Source: PALSA-660 sp036508075
GTDB lineage: Bacteria; Actinomycetota; Coriobacteriia; Anaerosomatales; PALSA-660
DNA length: 31,991 nt
Direction of reading: 5' to 3'
NCBI GenBank assembly: GCA_036508075.1
Contig: DATCIA010000025.1
Location: 1 to 31,991, forward strand
The translations under genes were made by a program, and so were the position numbers. Each line of letters opens with the position of its first letter. The first letter of the stretch is position 1. Shown in pieces: positions 1-7,517 of the stretch. Under the pieces are notes generated by a model that worked only from the letters and a program-made list of their open reading frames with translations, was not told where the DNA came from and made no database searches.

Positions 1-1
1 G

Positions 2-100
2 GTGGGGGTATCATCGGGGGAACAGACAGCCGCACGAGGAGCGTTTGACACAGATACCGGGCGCACCCGCCCGCAGGGGACGTTCAAGGAAAGGGCGTGA
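2..100 (+). CDS. Possible C-terminal tail of an upstream gene (partial)
   Basis: The frame beginning at base 2 stays open to a TGA at 98-100, which overlaps the GTG start of phoU as GTGA. The same four-base overlap joins other gene pairs here (response regulator/kinase, carB/pyrK), so this may be the end of a co-transcribed upstream gene. The visible residues are polar and low in complexity and match no family I recognise. Frame 1 also ends naturally, at 46-48, so the true reading frame is undecided. A TTGACA hexamer at 45-50 has no convincing -10 partner. Confidence 0.25.
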   Translation: MGVSSGEQTAARGAFDTDTGRTRPQGTFKERA

Positions 101-771
101 GCGCGATGCGCGAAGGCTTCCGGCAAGAACTCAAAGATCTCAAAGCCGAGGTCCTCGGTATCGGTCGTCGCTGCGTCGAGCAGACGACACTGAGCGTGCA
201 GGCTCTCGTCGAGGGTGACGTCGACCTCGCGCAGCGGGTCATCGACGGTGACGACGAGATCGATCGCCGGACGCTGGCGATCGAGGAGGCGACGCTGGAG
301 GTCATGGCGACGCAGTTCCCGGTCGCCCGTGACCTGAGGCTCCTCCACTCGCTCACCTACGTCGCGTGGCACATGGAGCGCATGGGCGACCTGGCGGTCA
401 ACATCGCGAAGGCGGCACGCCGCACCGCGGACCGCAAGGGCCCTCAGACGCTGTACGACCTCATCCAGGCGCAGGGCAACCTCGTGCATCGCGTCCTCGA
501 CGCGTGCATCGACTCGCTGGAGAACAACGACCTCGAACTCGCCGCCAAGCTCCAGGAGCTCGACGAGCCGATCGACCACCTCTTCAAGCAGTTCTTCCGG
601 GAGCTTGCGCGTCTGTCCGACGAAGAGGACATCGAGTGGGCGTCGTCGATGGTCTTGGCTGCGCGCTACCTCGAGCGCATCGCGGACAACGCCGTCGACA
701 TCGGTGAGCGCGTCCGCTACATGCTGACCGGTACCTTCGAGCCGGCGCCGGAACCGCCGGTCTCCGGGTAG
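97..771 (+). CDS. phoU: Phosphate-transport accessory protein PhoU
   Basis: A 224-residue cytoplasmic protein with the all-helical two-repeat PhoU fold. PhoU proteins link the PstSCAB phosphate transporter to the PhoR-type kinase and repress the Pho response when phosphate is plentiful. Both repeats carry the acidic metal-binding helices of the family: EIDRRTLAIEE in the first half and ERIADNAVDIGERV near the end. The length is normal for PhoU. The GTG at 97 is chosen because AAGGA (86-90) lies six bases upstream; the in-frame ATG at 106 is spaced less well. No pst genes are visible, so they may lie to the left of the window. The next gene begins seven bases after the stop, suggesting co-transcription. 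Confidence 0.93.
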   Translation: MSAMREGFRQELKDLKAEVLGIGRRCVEQTTLSVQALVEGDVDLAQRVIDGDDEIDRRTLAIEEATLEVMATQFPVARDLRLLHSLTYVAWHMERMGDLAVNIAKAARRTADRKGPQTLYDLIQAQGNLVHRVLDACIDSLENNDLELAAKLQELDEPIDHLFKQFFRELARLSDEEDIEWASSMVLAARYLERIADNAVDIGERVRYMLTGTFEPAPEPPVSG

Positions 772-778
772 CCCTCAT

Positions 779-1456
779 ATGAGCGCGGTCGCGGAGCGAT
801 ACCGCAAGGTGCTCCGCGCGATCGCGGACGCGGCCGACGTGGCCGGGCGCGATCCCGCGGACATATGCCTCGTCGCCGTGACCAAGACCGTGGGCATCGC
901 CGAGGTCGCCCAGGCCATCGCCGCAGGGATGCACGAGTTCGGCGAGAACCGCGCTCAGGAGTTCGTGGGCAAGCAGGCGCTGTTCTCCGACCAGGCCTGG
1001 CACTTCATCGGCACGCTGCAGTCCAACAAAGTGAAGCAGGTCGTCGGGAAGTCGGTCCTGATCCACAGCGTCGATTCGGTCGCGCTGCTCGACACGATCG
1101 ATCGCCGGGCGCGCGAGGCCGAGGTGGTGCAGCCCGTACTTCTCGAGGTCAACGTCTCCGGCGAGCGGTCCAAGCACGGGATGACGTACGACGAGGCCGA
1201 GGAGGCCGTGCGTCGTGCCGGCGACCTTCCCGGGCTGGTGATCAGGGGGCTCATGACGATGGCTCCTCTCGGGCGTCCCGAACAGGCCCGGCGGGTCTTC
1301 CGTGAATGCGGCCACTGGATGGGGCGTCTGCAGTCCCTGCATTGCGACGCGGTCGAACTCACCGAATTGAGCATGGGCATGTCGAACGACTTCCCCGTCG
1401 CGATAGAAGAAGGCGCTACAATCGTTCGCGTGGGCAGAGCCCTCTTCGGCCGGTAG
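779..1456 (+). CDS. yggS: YggS/PLPBP family pyridoxal-phosphate homeostasis protein
   Basis: A 225-residue single-domain PLP-binding protein of the alanine-racemase-like TIM-barrel fold. The family (YggS, YlmE, human PLPBP) binds PLP without known enzyme activity and buffers vitamin B6 and amino-acid pools. Family blocks seen are LVAVTKTVG with the PLP-binding lysine, HEFGENRAQE, HFIGTLQSNKVK, the SVDS block, and the C-terminal SMGMSNDFPVAI and VRVGRALFG. The gene sits just upstream of sepF, as ylmE does in the ylm division cluster of Gram-positive bacteria, which supports the assignment. The ATG at 779 gives a full-length protein; no strong ribosome site is visible before it, so coupling to phoU translation is possible. 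Confidence 0.95.
   Translation: MSAVAERYRKVLRAIADAADVAGRDPADICLVAVTKTVGIAEVAQAIAAGMHEFGENRAQEFVGKQALFSDQAWHFIGTLQSNKVKQVVGKSVLIHSVDSVALLDTIDRRAREAEVVQPVLLEVNVSGERSKHGMTYDEAEEAVRRAGDLPGLVIRGLMTMAPLGRPEQARRVFRECGHWMGRLQSLHCDAVELTELSMGMSNDFPVAIEEGATIVRVGRALFGR
1417..1422 (+). promoter_or_regulatory. Candidate -10 element for sepF
   Basis: TACAAT inside the 3' end of yggS, about 80 bases before the sepF start, is a good -10 match, but no clear -35 is found at 16-18 bases upstream. It also encodes conserved residues near the YggS C-terminus, so the match may be coincidental. Confidence 0.3.
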
Positions 1457-1457
1457 T

Positions 1458-1475
1458 CCCGCACACATCTGCGGG
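1458..1475 (+). other. Stem-loop between yggS and sepF
   Basis: CCCGCA (1458-1463) and TGCGGG (1470-1475) form a perfect six-base-pair stem with a six-base loop. There is no T-tract, so it is not a standard intrinsic terminator. It ends 12 bases before the sepF ribosome site and could be a processing or stabilising structure. Confidence 0.4.
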
Positions 1476-1501
1476 TGGGGATGACTCAAGGAGATCGCGC
1501 G

Positions 1502-2044
1502 ATGGGCTTCATGCACCGTGTCAAAGTGATGCTCGGACTGGCCGATGAGTTCGACGACGAGTACGACGACGGCTACGGTCCCGCGGACTACGACGAGGAA
1601 GCCGAAGAGGCAGGCTACGAAGAGCCGCCCGCGCGTGCCTACACTTCCCCGTACGGAGCCGAGTCGCTGTCGGTACGGCGCGTCAACCGCGAGCCCGACG
1701 TGGCCCGCGCACGCGACGCGGTCCCGCTGCGCGCCGTCCCGTCTCCCAGCGAGCGCCCCGCCGCTCCCCAGGTGAAGATCCACACCATCGAGCCGCGCAA
1801 CTACGCGGAGGCGCAGTCGATCGCCGACAAGTTCAAGGCGGGCCAGCCGGTTATTGTGAACCTCCTCGGCACCGACACGGAACTGTGCAAGAAGCTCCTC
1901 GATTTCTCGGCTGGACTCACCTACGGCCTCGACGGGAGCATCCAGAAGGTCTCCGACAAGGTCTACATGCTCTCGCCGCGCAACGTGGACGTCTCGGTCG
2001 GTGACCGTGCGCATTCGCGTGGCTCGAACGTCTTCGGCGAGTAG
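1502..2044 (+). CDS. sepF: Cell division protein SepF
   Basis: A 180-residue membrane-associated division protein. SepF anchors FtsZ to the membrane in Gram-positive bacteria that lack FtsA. The N-terminus (GFMHRVKVMLGL) fits the membrane-binding amphipathic helix, followed by a strongly acidic Asp/Glu/Tyr-rich stretch and a proline-rich linker to about residue 90. The globular SepF domain fills the C-terminal half, with family blocks EAQSIADKFKAGQPVIVNL, LLDFSAGLTYGLDGSIQKV and YMLSPRNVDVS. ATG 1502 is preferred over in-frame GTG 1475 and ATG 1481 because AAGGAG (1488-1493) lies eight bases before it and the amphipathic helix then starts at once. It is clustered with yggS, proC, yggT and divIVA, the classic sepF neighbourhood. 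Confidence 0.94.
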   Translation: MGFMHRVKVMLGLADEFDDEYDDGYGPADYDEEAEEAGYEEPPARAYTSPYGAESLSVRRVNREPDVARARDAVPLRAVPSPSERPAAPQVKIHTIEPRNYAEAQSIADKFKAGQPVIVNLLGTDTELCKKLLDFSAGLTYGLDGSIQKVSDKVYMLSPRNVDVSVGDRAHSRGSNVFGE

Positions 2045-2047
2045 GGC

Positions 2048-2866
2048 GTGACTGTGGAACCTCTCGCAGGACGGCTTGCTGTCATCGGTGGCGGGCGCAT
2101 GGGCGAGGCGATCGTCGCCGGCCTCGTGCGATCCGGTTCGCTGACGCCCTCGCGCATCGTCGTCGCAGACCCCTCCGAGGACCGGCGGACACTTCTCGCG
2201 ACCGCACACGGGGTGACCGTCGTAGCCCGCGCGGACGAGGCCATCGCGGGCGCAGACACCATCATCATCGCGGTCAAGCCCCAGGTGATCGACGTCGTCG
2301 TGACGTCGTTCGCGCCCGGGGTCCGCGACGCGGTGGTCGTCAGCATCGCCGGCGGCGTCACCTGCGCCCGGCTCGAATCGATGCTTCCGTCCGGCACGCC
2401 GGTCGTCCGCGTGATGCCGAACACGCCTGCGTTGGTGGGTGCCGGCATGAGCATCGTGAGCGGGGGAGCGGAGGCGACGTCGGAGCACCTGGAACGTGTC
2501 TCCGCGCTCTTCGGGTGTGTCGGCTCGGTCGTCGTCCTGGACGAAGGGCTGCAGGACGCCTGCACCGCCATCTCCGGCTGCGGGCCGGCCTACATGGCGC
2601 TGGTGATCGACGCTCTGGCCCGCGCGGGGGTCCGCGAGGGCCTTTCCCGCGACGTGGCGCAGATGCTCGCACTGAAGACGATGCGCGGCACCGTCGAGCT
2701 GATCGAGAAGACCGGCGAGCACCCCGAGGCGATCATCGATGCTGTCTCGAGCCCCGGCGGCTCCACGATCGCGGCGGTCAACGAACTCGAGGCCCACGGC
2801 GTACGCGCCGCGTTCGCTGCCGCCGTACGCGCCGCCGTCCTGCGCTCGCGCGATCTGGGGCGGTAG
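2048..2866 (+). CDS. proC: Pyrroline-5-carboxylate reductase
   Basis: A 272-residue cytosolic enzyme that reduces 1-pyrroline-5-carboxylate to L-proline with NAD(P)H, the last step of proline synthesis. The N-terminus has the Rossmann nucleotide-binding motif VIGGGRMGEAIV. VVRVMPNTPALVGAGMS lies in the middle, and the C-terminal dimerisation domain has the P5CR signature region around CGPAYMALVIDALARAGV and SSPGGSTIAAV. The length is typical. The start is the GTG three bases after the sepF stop; there is a second in-frame GTG two codons later. proC inside a sepF-yggT-divIVA cluster is a common arrangement in Gram-positive genomes and does not imply a division role. Confidence 0.95.
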   Translation: MTVEPLAGRLAVIGGGRMGEAIVAGLVRSGSLTPSRIVVADPSEDRRTLLATAHGVTVVARADEAIAGADTIIIAVKPQVIDVVVTSFAPGVRDAVVVSIAGGVTCARLESMLPSGTPVVRVMPNTPALVGAGMSIVSGGAEATSEHLERVSALFGCVGSVVVLDEGLQDACTAISGCGPAYMALVIDALARAGVREGLSRDVAQMLALKTMRGTVELIEKTGEHPEAIIDAVSSPGGSTIAAVNELEAHGVRAAFAAAVRAAVLRSRDLGR

Positions 2867-2869
2867 GGC

Positions 2870-3136
2870 GTGGGCGGGTTGATCGCCAGTCTGCTCGACC
2901 TCTACGGCTACCTCATCATCGCCTACGTGATCATGAGCTGGTTCGCGATGACGAGCCGCTCCGGCCTGGTGGCGGACATCTACCGGGTGCTCACGAGCGT
3001 GTGCGAGCCGTACGTCGGGCTGTTCCGCAGGCTGCTCCCACCGATCGCGGTGGGCTCGGCCGGCCTCGATCTCTCTCCGCTGATCGCCTTGGTCGTACTC
3101 CAGATCGTGGCGTCGATCGTGTCGAGATTGGGCTGA
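2870..3136 (+). CDS. yggT: YggT family small membrane protein
   Basis: An 88-residue integral membrane protein with two hydrophobic segments (about residues 2-22 and 62-85). The central block VCEPYVGLFRRLLPP is the YggT-family hallmark (consensus around EP.l..fRr.iPp). The family is usually found beside sepF and divIVA; roles in osmotic tolerance or placing division or photosynthetic complexes have been suggested, but the biochemical activity is unknown. The GTG start lies three bases after the proC stop, pointing to translational coupling. In many Gram-positive clusters an S4-domain gene (ylmH) sits between yggT and divIVA; it is missing here. Confidence 0.88.
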   Translation: MGGLIASLLDLYGYLIIAYVIMSWFAMTSRSGLVADIYRVLTSVCEPYVGLFRRLLPPIAVGSAGLDLSPLIALVVLQIVASIVSRLG

Positions 3137-3209
3137 CGGCGGCTTCTGTTATCGTGCAAGGCGCAATGACTCGGGGATCGCGTTCAGGCTTTGAAAGGAA
3201 TCACCAGAG

Positions 3210-3920
3210 ATGAAGCTCACTCCGTTGGACATCCACCACAAGGAGTTCCGCAACTCGCTCCGCGGCTACAGCCCGGAAGAGGTCGATGACTTCCTCGACG
3301 AGGTCGCCGACGAGTTCGAGCGCCTGTTCAAGGAGAACATCGACCTGAACGAGAAGCTTGAGGCGTCTGCCGCTCGAGTCCGCGCTTACTCCGATATGGA
3401 GCGCACGCTCCAGAACACAATGGTCGCGGCGCAGATCTCCGCCGACGACATGCGTGCCCGCGCCGAGGCGGATTCCGCACGGCTGGTGGCCGAGGCCGAG
3501 TCCAAGGCCCAGGCGATCGTGTCCGCCGCGCTCGAGGACAAGCAGCGCTCGCAGAACGAGTACACCCGTCTGAAGGCCGCGGAGGACGAGTTCCGCGGGT
3601 CCTTCCGTCGCATGCTGGAGGACTATCTGGGAGCGATCGAGGAGGCGGCGCCGAGCAGCACGCCCGCCGCTGCCGAGCCGGTCGCGATCCAGAAGCCCGA
3701 GCCCGCCGCCGTGGTCGAACCCGAGCCCGTCGCTGCGATCGAGCCGGATCCCGAGCCTGTCGCGTCGGGTACCGTGAGCTCGCTCATCCTCGGTGAGAGC
3801 ACCGAGGCCGATCTGGGTGACCCCGACGTGCCCACGCTCGAGCTCCCGCAGGAGTTCGCCATGCCGCGCGGCCCCGTCGGCGAGCGCGACGAGGACAACG
3901 ACATCGAGGAGATCGACTAG
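3210..3920 (+). CDS. divIVA: DivIVA-family cell-pole/division scaffold
   Basis: A 236-residue coiled-coil protein. The N-terminal block (MKLTPLDIHHKEFRNSLRGY then SPEEVDDFLDEVADEFERL) is the lipid-binding DivIVA domain that recognises curved membrane at poles and septa. A coiled coil follows to roughly residue 145. The rest is an Ala/Pro/Glu-rich tail with repeated EPV/EPEP units and an acidic end, probably disordered. In actinobacteria DivIVA (Wag31) directs polar growth; in bacilli it helps place the septum. Which applies here cannot be told. AAAGGA lies about ten bases before the ATG. The 73-base gap upstream is larger than others in this cluster, so a separate promoter is possible, but I could not find a convincing one. 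Confidence 0.93.
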   Translation: MKLTPLDIHHKEFRNSLRGYSPEEVDDFLDEVADEFERLFKENIDLNEKLEASAARVRAYSDMERTLQNTMVAAQISADDMRARAEADSARLVAEAESKAQAIVSAALEDKQRSQNEYTRLKAAEDEFRGSFRRMLEDYLGAIEEAAPSSTPAAAEPVAIQKPEPAAVVEPEPVAAIEPDPEPVASGTVSSLILGESTEADLGDPDVPTLELPQEFAMPRGPVGERDEDNDIEEID

Positions 3921-3929
3921 GCGGCCCTC

Positions 3930-4193
3930 GTGACCGCCCGCATCACCGTGCGTGTCACCCCCCGTTCCGGCCGCGATCTCATCGAGGCGGGGGCGGGGGG
4001 TGTTCTTTCGGTGAGGGTCACCGCTCCGCCCGACGACGGCAAGGCGAACGCCGCCGTGTGTAAGGTGGTGGCGCATGCGCTGGGCGTCCCCAAGACCTCG
4101 GTCGTGGTCGTCCGGGGCCACACCGCCCGCACCAAGACGCTCGAGGTGACCGGCGTGACGGATGCCGACGTACAGCGACTCCTCCCGCGTTGA
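3930..4193 (+). CDS. yggU: DUF167/YggU family protein
   Basis: An 87-residue cytosolic protein of the DUF167 (YggU, UPF0235) family. Family blocks are seen at the start (ITVRVTPRSGRD), the middle (VRVTAPPDDGKANAAVCKVVA) and near TSVVVVRGHTARTKTLEVTG. The molecular role is unknown; family members are small alpha/beta proteins often found next to yggT. The start is a GTG nine bases after the divIVA stop. The TGA stop (4191-4193) falls inside the predicted -35 hexamer of the ileS promoter, so the division cluster ends exactly where the next transcription unit begins. Confidence 0.9.
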   Translation: MTARITVRVTPRSGRDLIEAGAGGVLSVRVTAPPDDGKANAAVCKVVAHALGVPKTSVVVVRGHTARTKTLEVTGVTDADVQRLLPR

Positions 4194-4218
4194 CCCTCCA
4201 CGCTCCGCGCGCTACCCT
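4190..4218 (+). promoter_or_regulatory. Predicted promoter of the T-box/ileS unit
   Basis: TTGACC (4190-4195) and TACCCT (4213-4218) are separated by 17 bases, a good housekeeping-sigma match. The predicted transcript would begin near 4225, just before the T-box leader. The -35 overlaps the stop codon of the preceding DUF167 gene. Confidence 0.65.
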
Positions 4219-4224
4219 TGGCTG

Positions 4225-4567
4225 CATCGCGCTCCGGCCCATCGGGTCCGGGCGCGGCAGCACCACGGCAACGGCGACGACGAGGACGAGTAGGGGCGAC
4301 CACCTTCGGCCAGCCAGCGAGCGGGAGAGACGGTGAGAGTCCCGCGGCAGGTCCGCCTCCGAAGATCACCTCATCAGCCCCGGACCGATACGGCGCATCT
4401 TACGCCGGGTAGGCTCCGGCGGGGCCCGCACCCCGTTATCGCATGCGGCCGAGTGGCGCGCGGGTCCTTCGTCTCGAGACGGACCGGCGCAAGCTGGGTG
4501 GTACCGCGGAGTGCCGTCACACACGAAGGCGCGCTTCGTCCCGGCGACGAGACGACGTGCGCCTTTT
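4225..4567 (+). ncRNA. T-box riboswitch, isoleucine specific (ileS leader)
   Basis: This stretch of over 400 bases without a gene holds a canonical T-box leader. Features in order are: a 5' stem-loop (4229-4255); the Stem I base with an AGTA element (about 4288-4292); the apical Stem I strand GCGAGCGGG..GGTGAGAGTCCC (about 4317-4343); the specifier loop GAAGATCACC, with Ile codon ATC at 4365-4367; a linker with Stem III-like pairing; and the diagnostic T-box GCTGGGTGGTACCGCGG (4493-4509) that binds the tRNA acceptor end. GCTGGG (4493-4498) can pair with CCCGGC (4540-4545) as the antiterminator. Uncharged tRNA-Ile should stabilise that form and raise ileS transcription. The specifier matches the downstream gene, strongly supporting the call. 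Confidence 0.94.
4526..4567 (+). terminator. T-box-controlled intrinsic terminator
   Basis: AAGGCGC (4526-4532) pairs with GCGCCTT (4559-4565), and the stem continues inward (4533-4540 with 4551-4558) with a single mismatch, ending in a run of four T. The left arm and loop contain the CCCGGC needed for the antiterminator, so the two structures exclude each other. The short T-run suggests partial termination. Confidence 0.8.
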
Positions 4568-4609
4568 GCGTGTCCGCAGGCAGGCGCCGCACCGAAGAAG
4601 GAGCGAGAA

Positions 4610-7396
4610 GTGGCTGACACGCCGGACTACAAACAGACGATGAACCTGCCGTCGACCGAGTTCCCGATGCGCGCGAACCTGGCCGCGCGGGAGCCGGGAT
4701 GGCTCGAGTTCTGGGACGGGATGGACATCTACCACCGCGCTCTCGAGGCCAACGCCGACGGTCCCGTGTTCATCCTCCACGACGGCCCGCCCTACGCCAA
4801 CGGCCACATCCACATGGGCACGGCCTTCAACAAGGTGTTCAAGGACCTCATCGTCAAGTACAAGACCATGCGCGGCTACTACGCTCCGTACGTGCCGGGC
4901 TGGGACTGCCACGGGCAACCGATCGAGCATATGGTCGAGAAGAACCTCGGCCCCGCGAAGATGAAGGCATCCACGCAGGCGGAGGTCCGCGCCCTGTGCC
5001 GCGAGCACGCGATGAAGTTCGTCGGGGTGCAGGCCGAGGAGTTCAAGCGTCTCGGAGTCCGCGGTGATTTCGACGACCCCTACCTCACGCTCAACCACGC
5101 CTACGAAGCCGGCAACGTCCGCATCTTCAAAGCCATGTACGACCGGGGCATGATCTACCGTGGTGCGAAGCCCATCCACTGGTGCGTCAGGTGCGGGACG
5201 GCTCTGGCTGAGGCTGAGATCGAGTACTCGGATGAGCAGTCGGATAGCATCTATGTGAAGTTCGAGTTCACATCGAGGCCTGAGGCTTGGGCGGATCGTC
5301 CCGAGCCCGTCTCCGTGCTCATCTGGACCACGACGCCCTGGACGTTGCCGGCCAACGTCGCGGTCACCCTTGCGGCGAAGGCTCCCTACGTGGGCGTCCT
5401 GCACGACGGCGAGGTGCTGGTCATGGCCGAGGCGCTCGTCGACCAGGTGGCGTCGGCCGCGGGATGGACCGAGTGGAAGGTGCTCGCTCCGCGCGTCACC
5501 GGTACCGCCCTGGCGGGTCTGCGCTACCACCAGCCGATCCACGACGGCGTCGAAGGCGTGATCATCACCGGCGACCACGTGGAGCTGTCCACCGGCTCAG
5601 GCGCGGTGCACACCGCTCCCGGTCACGGCGAGGACGACTACATCGTCGGCCAGAAGTTCGGGTTGCCGATGCCCATGCCCGTGCGCGATGACGGTACGTT
5701 CGACGCGGGTGGCGGGCCCTTCAAGGGTCTCGATGTCCGCACGGCCAACCCTGTGATCGTCGAATGGCTCCGTGAGCGCGGTTCCCTTGTGGCCGCGGGC
5801 AAGATCTCGCACAGCTACCCGCACTGCTGGCGCTGCAAGCAGCCGGTCATCTTCCGCGCGACCGAGCAGTGGTTCGTGGCGATGGACGAGGCGAATGAGG
5901 GTATCCGCCCCTTGCGCGAGGGCGCGATGGAAGCGATCTCGAAGGTGCAGTGGATCCCGGGATGGTCGATCAACCGGATGTCCGCCATGGTCGCCGACCG
6001 TCCCGACTGGTGCATCTCGCGCCAGCGCGCGTGGGGGGTGCCGATCCCAGTGTTCACCTGCGCGGCGTGCGGCGAGACGGTGGCGGACGACGCGACCTTC
6101 GACGCCGTGATCGACCTCTTCGAGACCGAGGGCGCCGACGCGTGGTTCACCAAGGACCCGTCGGAGTACCTGCCTGCCGGTACCGCATGCCCTCGCTGCG
6201 GGGGCACCGAGTTGAAGCCCGAAGACGACATCCTGGACGTCTGGTTCGAGTCCGGCGTGTCGCACACCAGCGTCCTCGACGCACGGCCCGAGCTGCGTCG
6301 GCCGGCGGAGCTCTACCTCGAGGGGTCCGACCAGCACCGCGGCTGGTTCCAGTCGTCTCTGCTCACGAGCGTCGGGACCTACGACGAGGCGCCGTTCAAG
6401 GCCGTCCTGACACACGGGTTCATCGTCGACGGCGACGGACGCAAGATGTCCAAGTCGCTCGGCAACACCGTCAGCCCGATCGACGTCGTCGCGAAGTCGG
6501 GCGCGGACATCATCAGGTTGTGGGCGGCGAGCGCCGACTACGGCCAGGACATCTCGGTCTCGGCGGAGATCCTCGACCGTACGAGCGAGGCGTACCGCAG
6601 GATCCGCAACACCTTCCGGTTCCTGCTCTCGAACCTCTACGACTACGATCCCGCCGACGCCGTCCCGTTCGACGAGATGCCGGAGCTCGATCGCTACGCG
6701 CTGGTCACCCTCTCCGATCTCGTCCGCGACGTCACCGCGGCCTACGACGAATGGCGCTTCCACGCGGTCTACCGGCACCTTTACGAGTACTGCGGTGCCG
6801 ACCTCTCCTCGTTCTACCTGGATGTGCTCAAGGATCGCCTGTATGCGGATGCGCCCGATTCGCTCGAGCGCCGGAGCGCTCAGACCGTGCTGGCGACGAT
6901 GCTCGGCGCGATGGTCCGGATGGTCGCTCCGATCCTGACCTTCACCTCCGAGGAGATCTGGCAGTCCACGCCCGAGGCGCTGCGCGGCGATGTCGCTTCC
7001 GTTCAGCTCGCCGGATGGCCGGAGGTAGCGGTCGACGAGACGGTCGCCGCGCCCCTCCGCGACGCCTACGCCGTCGTGCGCGCGGTTCGTGAGGACGTGA
7101 CCAAGGCGCTCGAGGACGCGCGTACGGCCGGGCTCGTCGGCAAGAGCCAGGAGGCCGCGGTGACCATCGACGCCACCGACGATGCGGTCGCGGTGCTGGC
7201 GGCGCGCCCCGCTCTGGCCGACCTGTTCATCGTCGGGCAGGTGACGTTGCGCGGCGGCTCCGAGGCCGTCGCGGTTCAGGTCGCGCGAGCGGGCGGCGCC
7301 AAGTGCCCGCGCTGCTGGAACATCCGGACCGACATCGGTTCCGTTCCCGCACACCCGGACGTCTGCGGCCGCTGCGCGGCGGTTCTCTCGCGCTGA
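4610..7396 (+). CDS. ileS: Isoleucyl-tRNA synthetase
   Basis: A 928-residue class I synthetase that charges tRNA-Ile. The HIGH-type motif is at 68-71 but reads HMGT, within PPYANGHIHMGTAFNK. The CP1 editing domain contains TTTPWTLPANVAV and HTAPGHGEDDY. A zinc-type CPRCGG pair lies before DDILDVWFESGVSH. The KMSKS loop is at 612-616 (GRKMSKSLGN). The C-terminal zinc knuckle has C899, C902, C919 and C922, as in bacterial type 1 IleRS. Length and domain order are normal. GTG 4610 is chosen because AAGGAG (4598-4603) is six bases away and the residues after it fit the family; an upstream ATG at 4511 lies within the T-box/terminator and is not credible. Control is by the T-box leader. Confidence 0.98.
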   Translation: MADTPDYKQTMNLPSTEFPMRANLAAREPGWLEFWDGMDIYHRALEANADGPVFILHDGPPYANGHIHMGTAFNKVFKDLIVKYKTMRGYYAPYVPGWDCHGQPIEHMVEKNLGPAKMKASTQAEVRALCREHAMKFVGVQAEEFKRLGVRGDFDDPYLTLNHAYEAGNVRIFKAMYDRGMIYRGAKPIHWCVRCGTALAEAEIEYSDEQSDSIYVKFEFTSRPEAWADRPEPVSVLIWTTTPWTLPANVAVTLAAKAPYVGVLHDGEVLVMAEALVDQVASAAGWTEWKVLAPRVTGTALAGLRYHQPIHDGVEGVIITGDHVELSTGSGAVHTAPGHGEDDYIVGQKFGLPMPMPVRDDGTFDAGGGPFKGLDVRTANPVIVEWLRERGSLVAAGKISHSYPHCWRCKQPVIFRATEQWFVAMDEANEGIRPLREGAMEAISKVQWIPGWSINRMSAMVADRPDWCISRQRAWGVPIPVFTCAACGETVADDATFDAVIDLFETEGADAWFTKDPSEYLPAGTACPRCGGTELKPEDDILDVWFESGVSHTSVLDARPELRRPAELYLEGSDQHRGWFQSSLLTSVGTYDEAPFKAVLTHGFIVDGDGRKMSKSLGNTVSPIDVVAKSGADIIRLWAASADYGQDISVSAEILDRTSEAYRRIRNTFRFLLSNLYDYDPADAVPFDEMPELDRYALVTLSDLVRDVTAAYDEWRFHAVYRHLYEYCGADLSSFYLDVLKDRLYADAPDSLERRSAQTVLATMLGAMVRMVAPILTFTSEEIWQSTPEALRGDVASVQLAGWPEVAVDETVAAPLRDAYAVVRAVREDVTKALEDARTAGLVGKSQEAAVTIDATDDAVAVLAARPALADLFIVGQVTLRGGSEAVAVQVARAGGAKCPRCWNIRTDIGSVPAHPDVCGRCAAVLSR

Positions 7397-7420
7397 CGAC
7401 GGTGCGACCGATGGTACAAT
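7393..7420 (+). promoter_or_regulatory. Predicted promoter for the dksA-like/lspA/rluD unit
   Basis: TACAAT (7415-7420) is a near-consensus -10. CTGACG (7393-7398), spaced 16 bases away, is a fair -35 and overlaps the ileS stop codon. Transcription would start near 7427. Confidence 0.55.
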
Positions 7421-7432
7421 CCGAGTGTGGCT

Positions 7433-7459
7433 GCGACCCCTGCCGACCGCGGGGGTCGC
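7433..7459 (+). other. Stem-loop at the 5' end of the dksA-like transcript
   Basis: GCGACCCC (7433-7440) and GGGGTCGC (7452-7459) pair perfectly over eight bases with an 11-base loop. It lies a few bases after the predicted transcription start and has no T-tract, so a 5' stabilising hairpin or regulatory structure is more likely than an ileS terminator. Confidence 0.5.
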
Positions 7460-7517
7460 GCCTCGTCGGAACCGATCCACCTTCGATCCTCACCACCGAG
7501 CCCAAAGGACGACGTAC

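Noticed and set aside
45..73. TTGACA at 45-50 as a phoU promoter -35
   Set aside because: No -10 like sequence at 16-18 bases; the region downstream is GC-rich and may still be coding for an upstream gene.
584..2797. Very long open frame on the - strand across phoU, yggS, sepF and proC
   Set aside because: It lies opposite four well-supported genes, its translation is Arg/Asp/His-rich and matches no family, and long antisense frames are expected in GC-rich DNA.
4511..4609. N-terminal extension of IleRS from an upstream ATG
   Set aside because: It would place coding sequence over the T-box antiterminator/terminator; GTG 4610 has a proper ribosome site and fits the family N-terminus.
7425..7517. 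Upstream extension of the DksA-like protein
   Set aside because: It runs through the 5' leader hairpin next to the promoter; ATG 7518 has a well-spaced AAAGGA.
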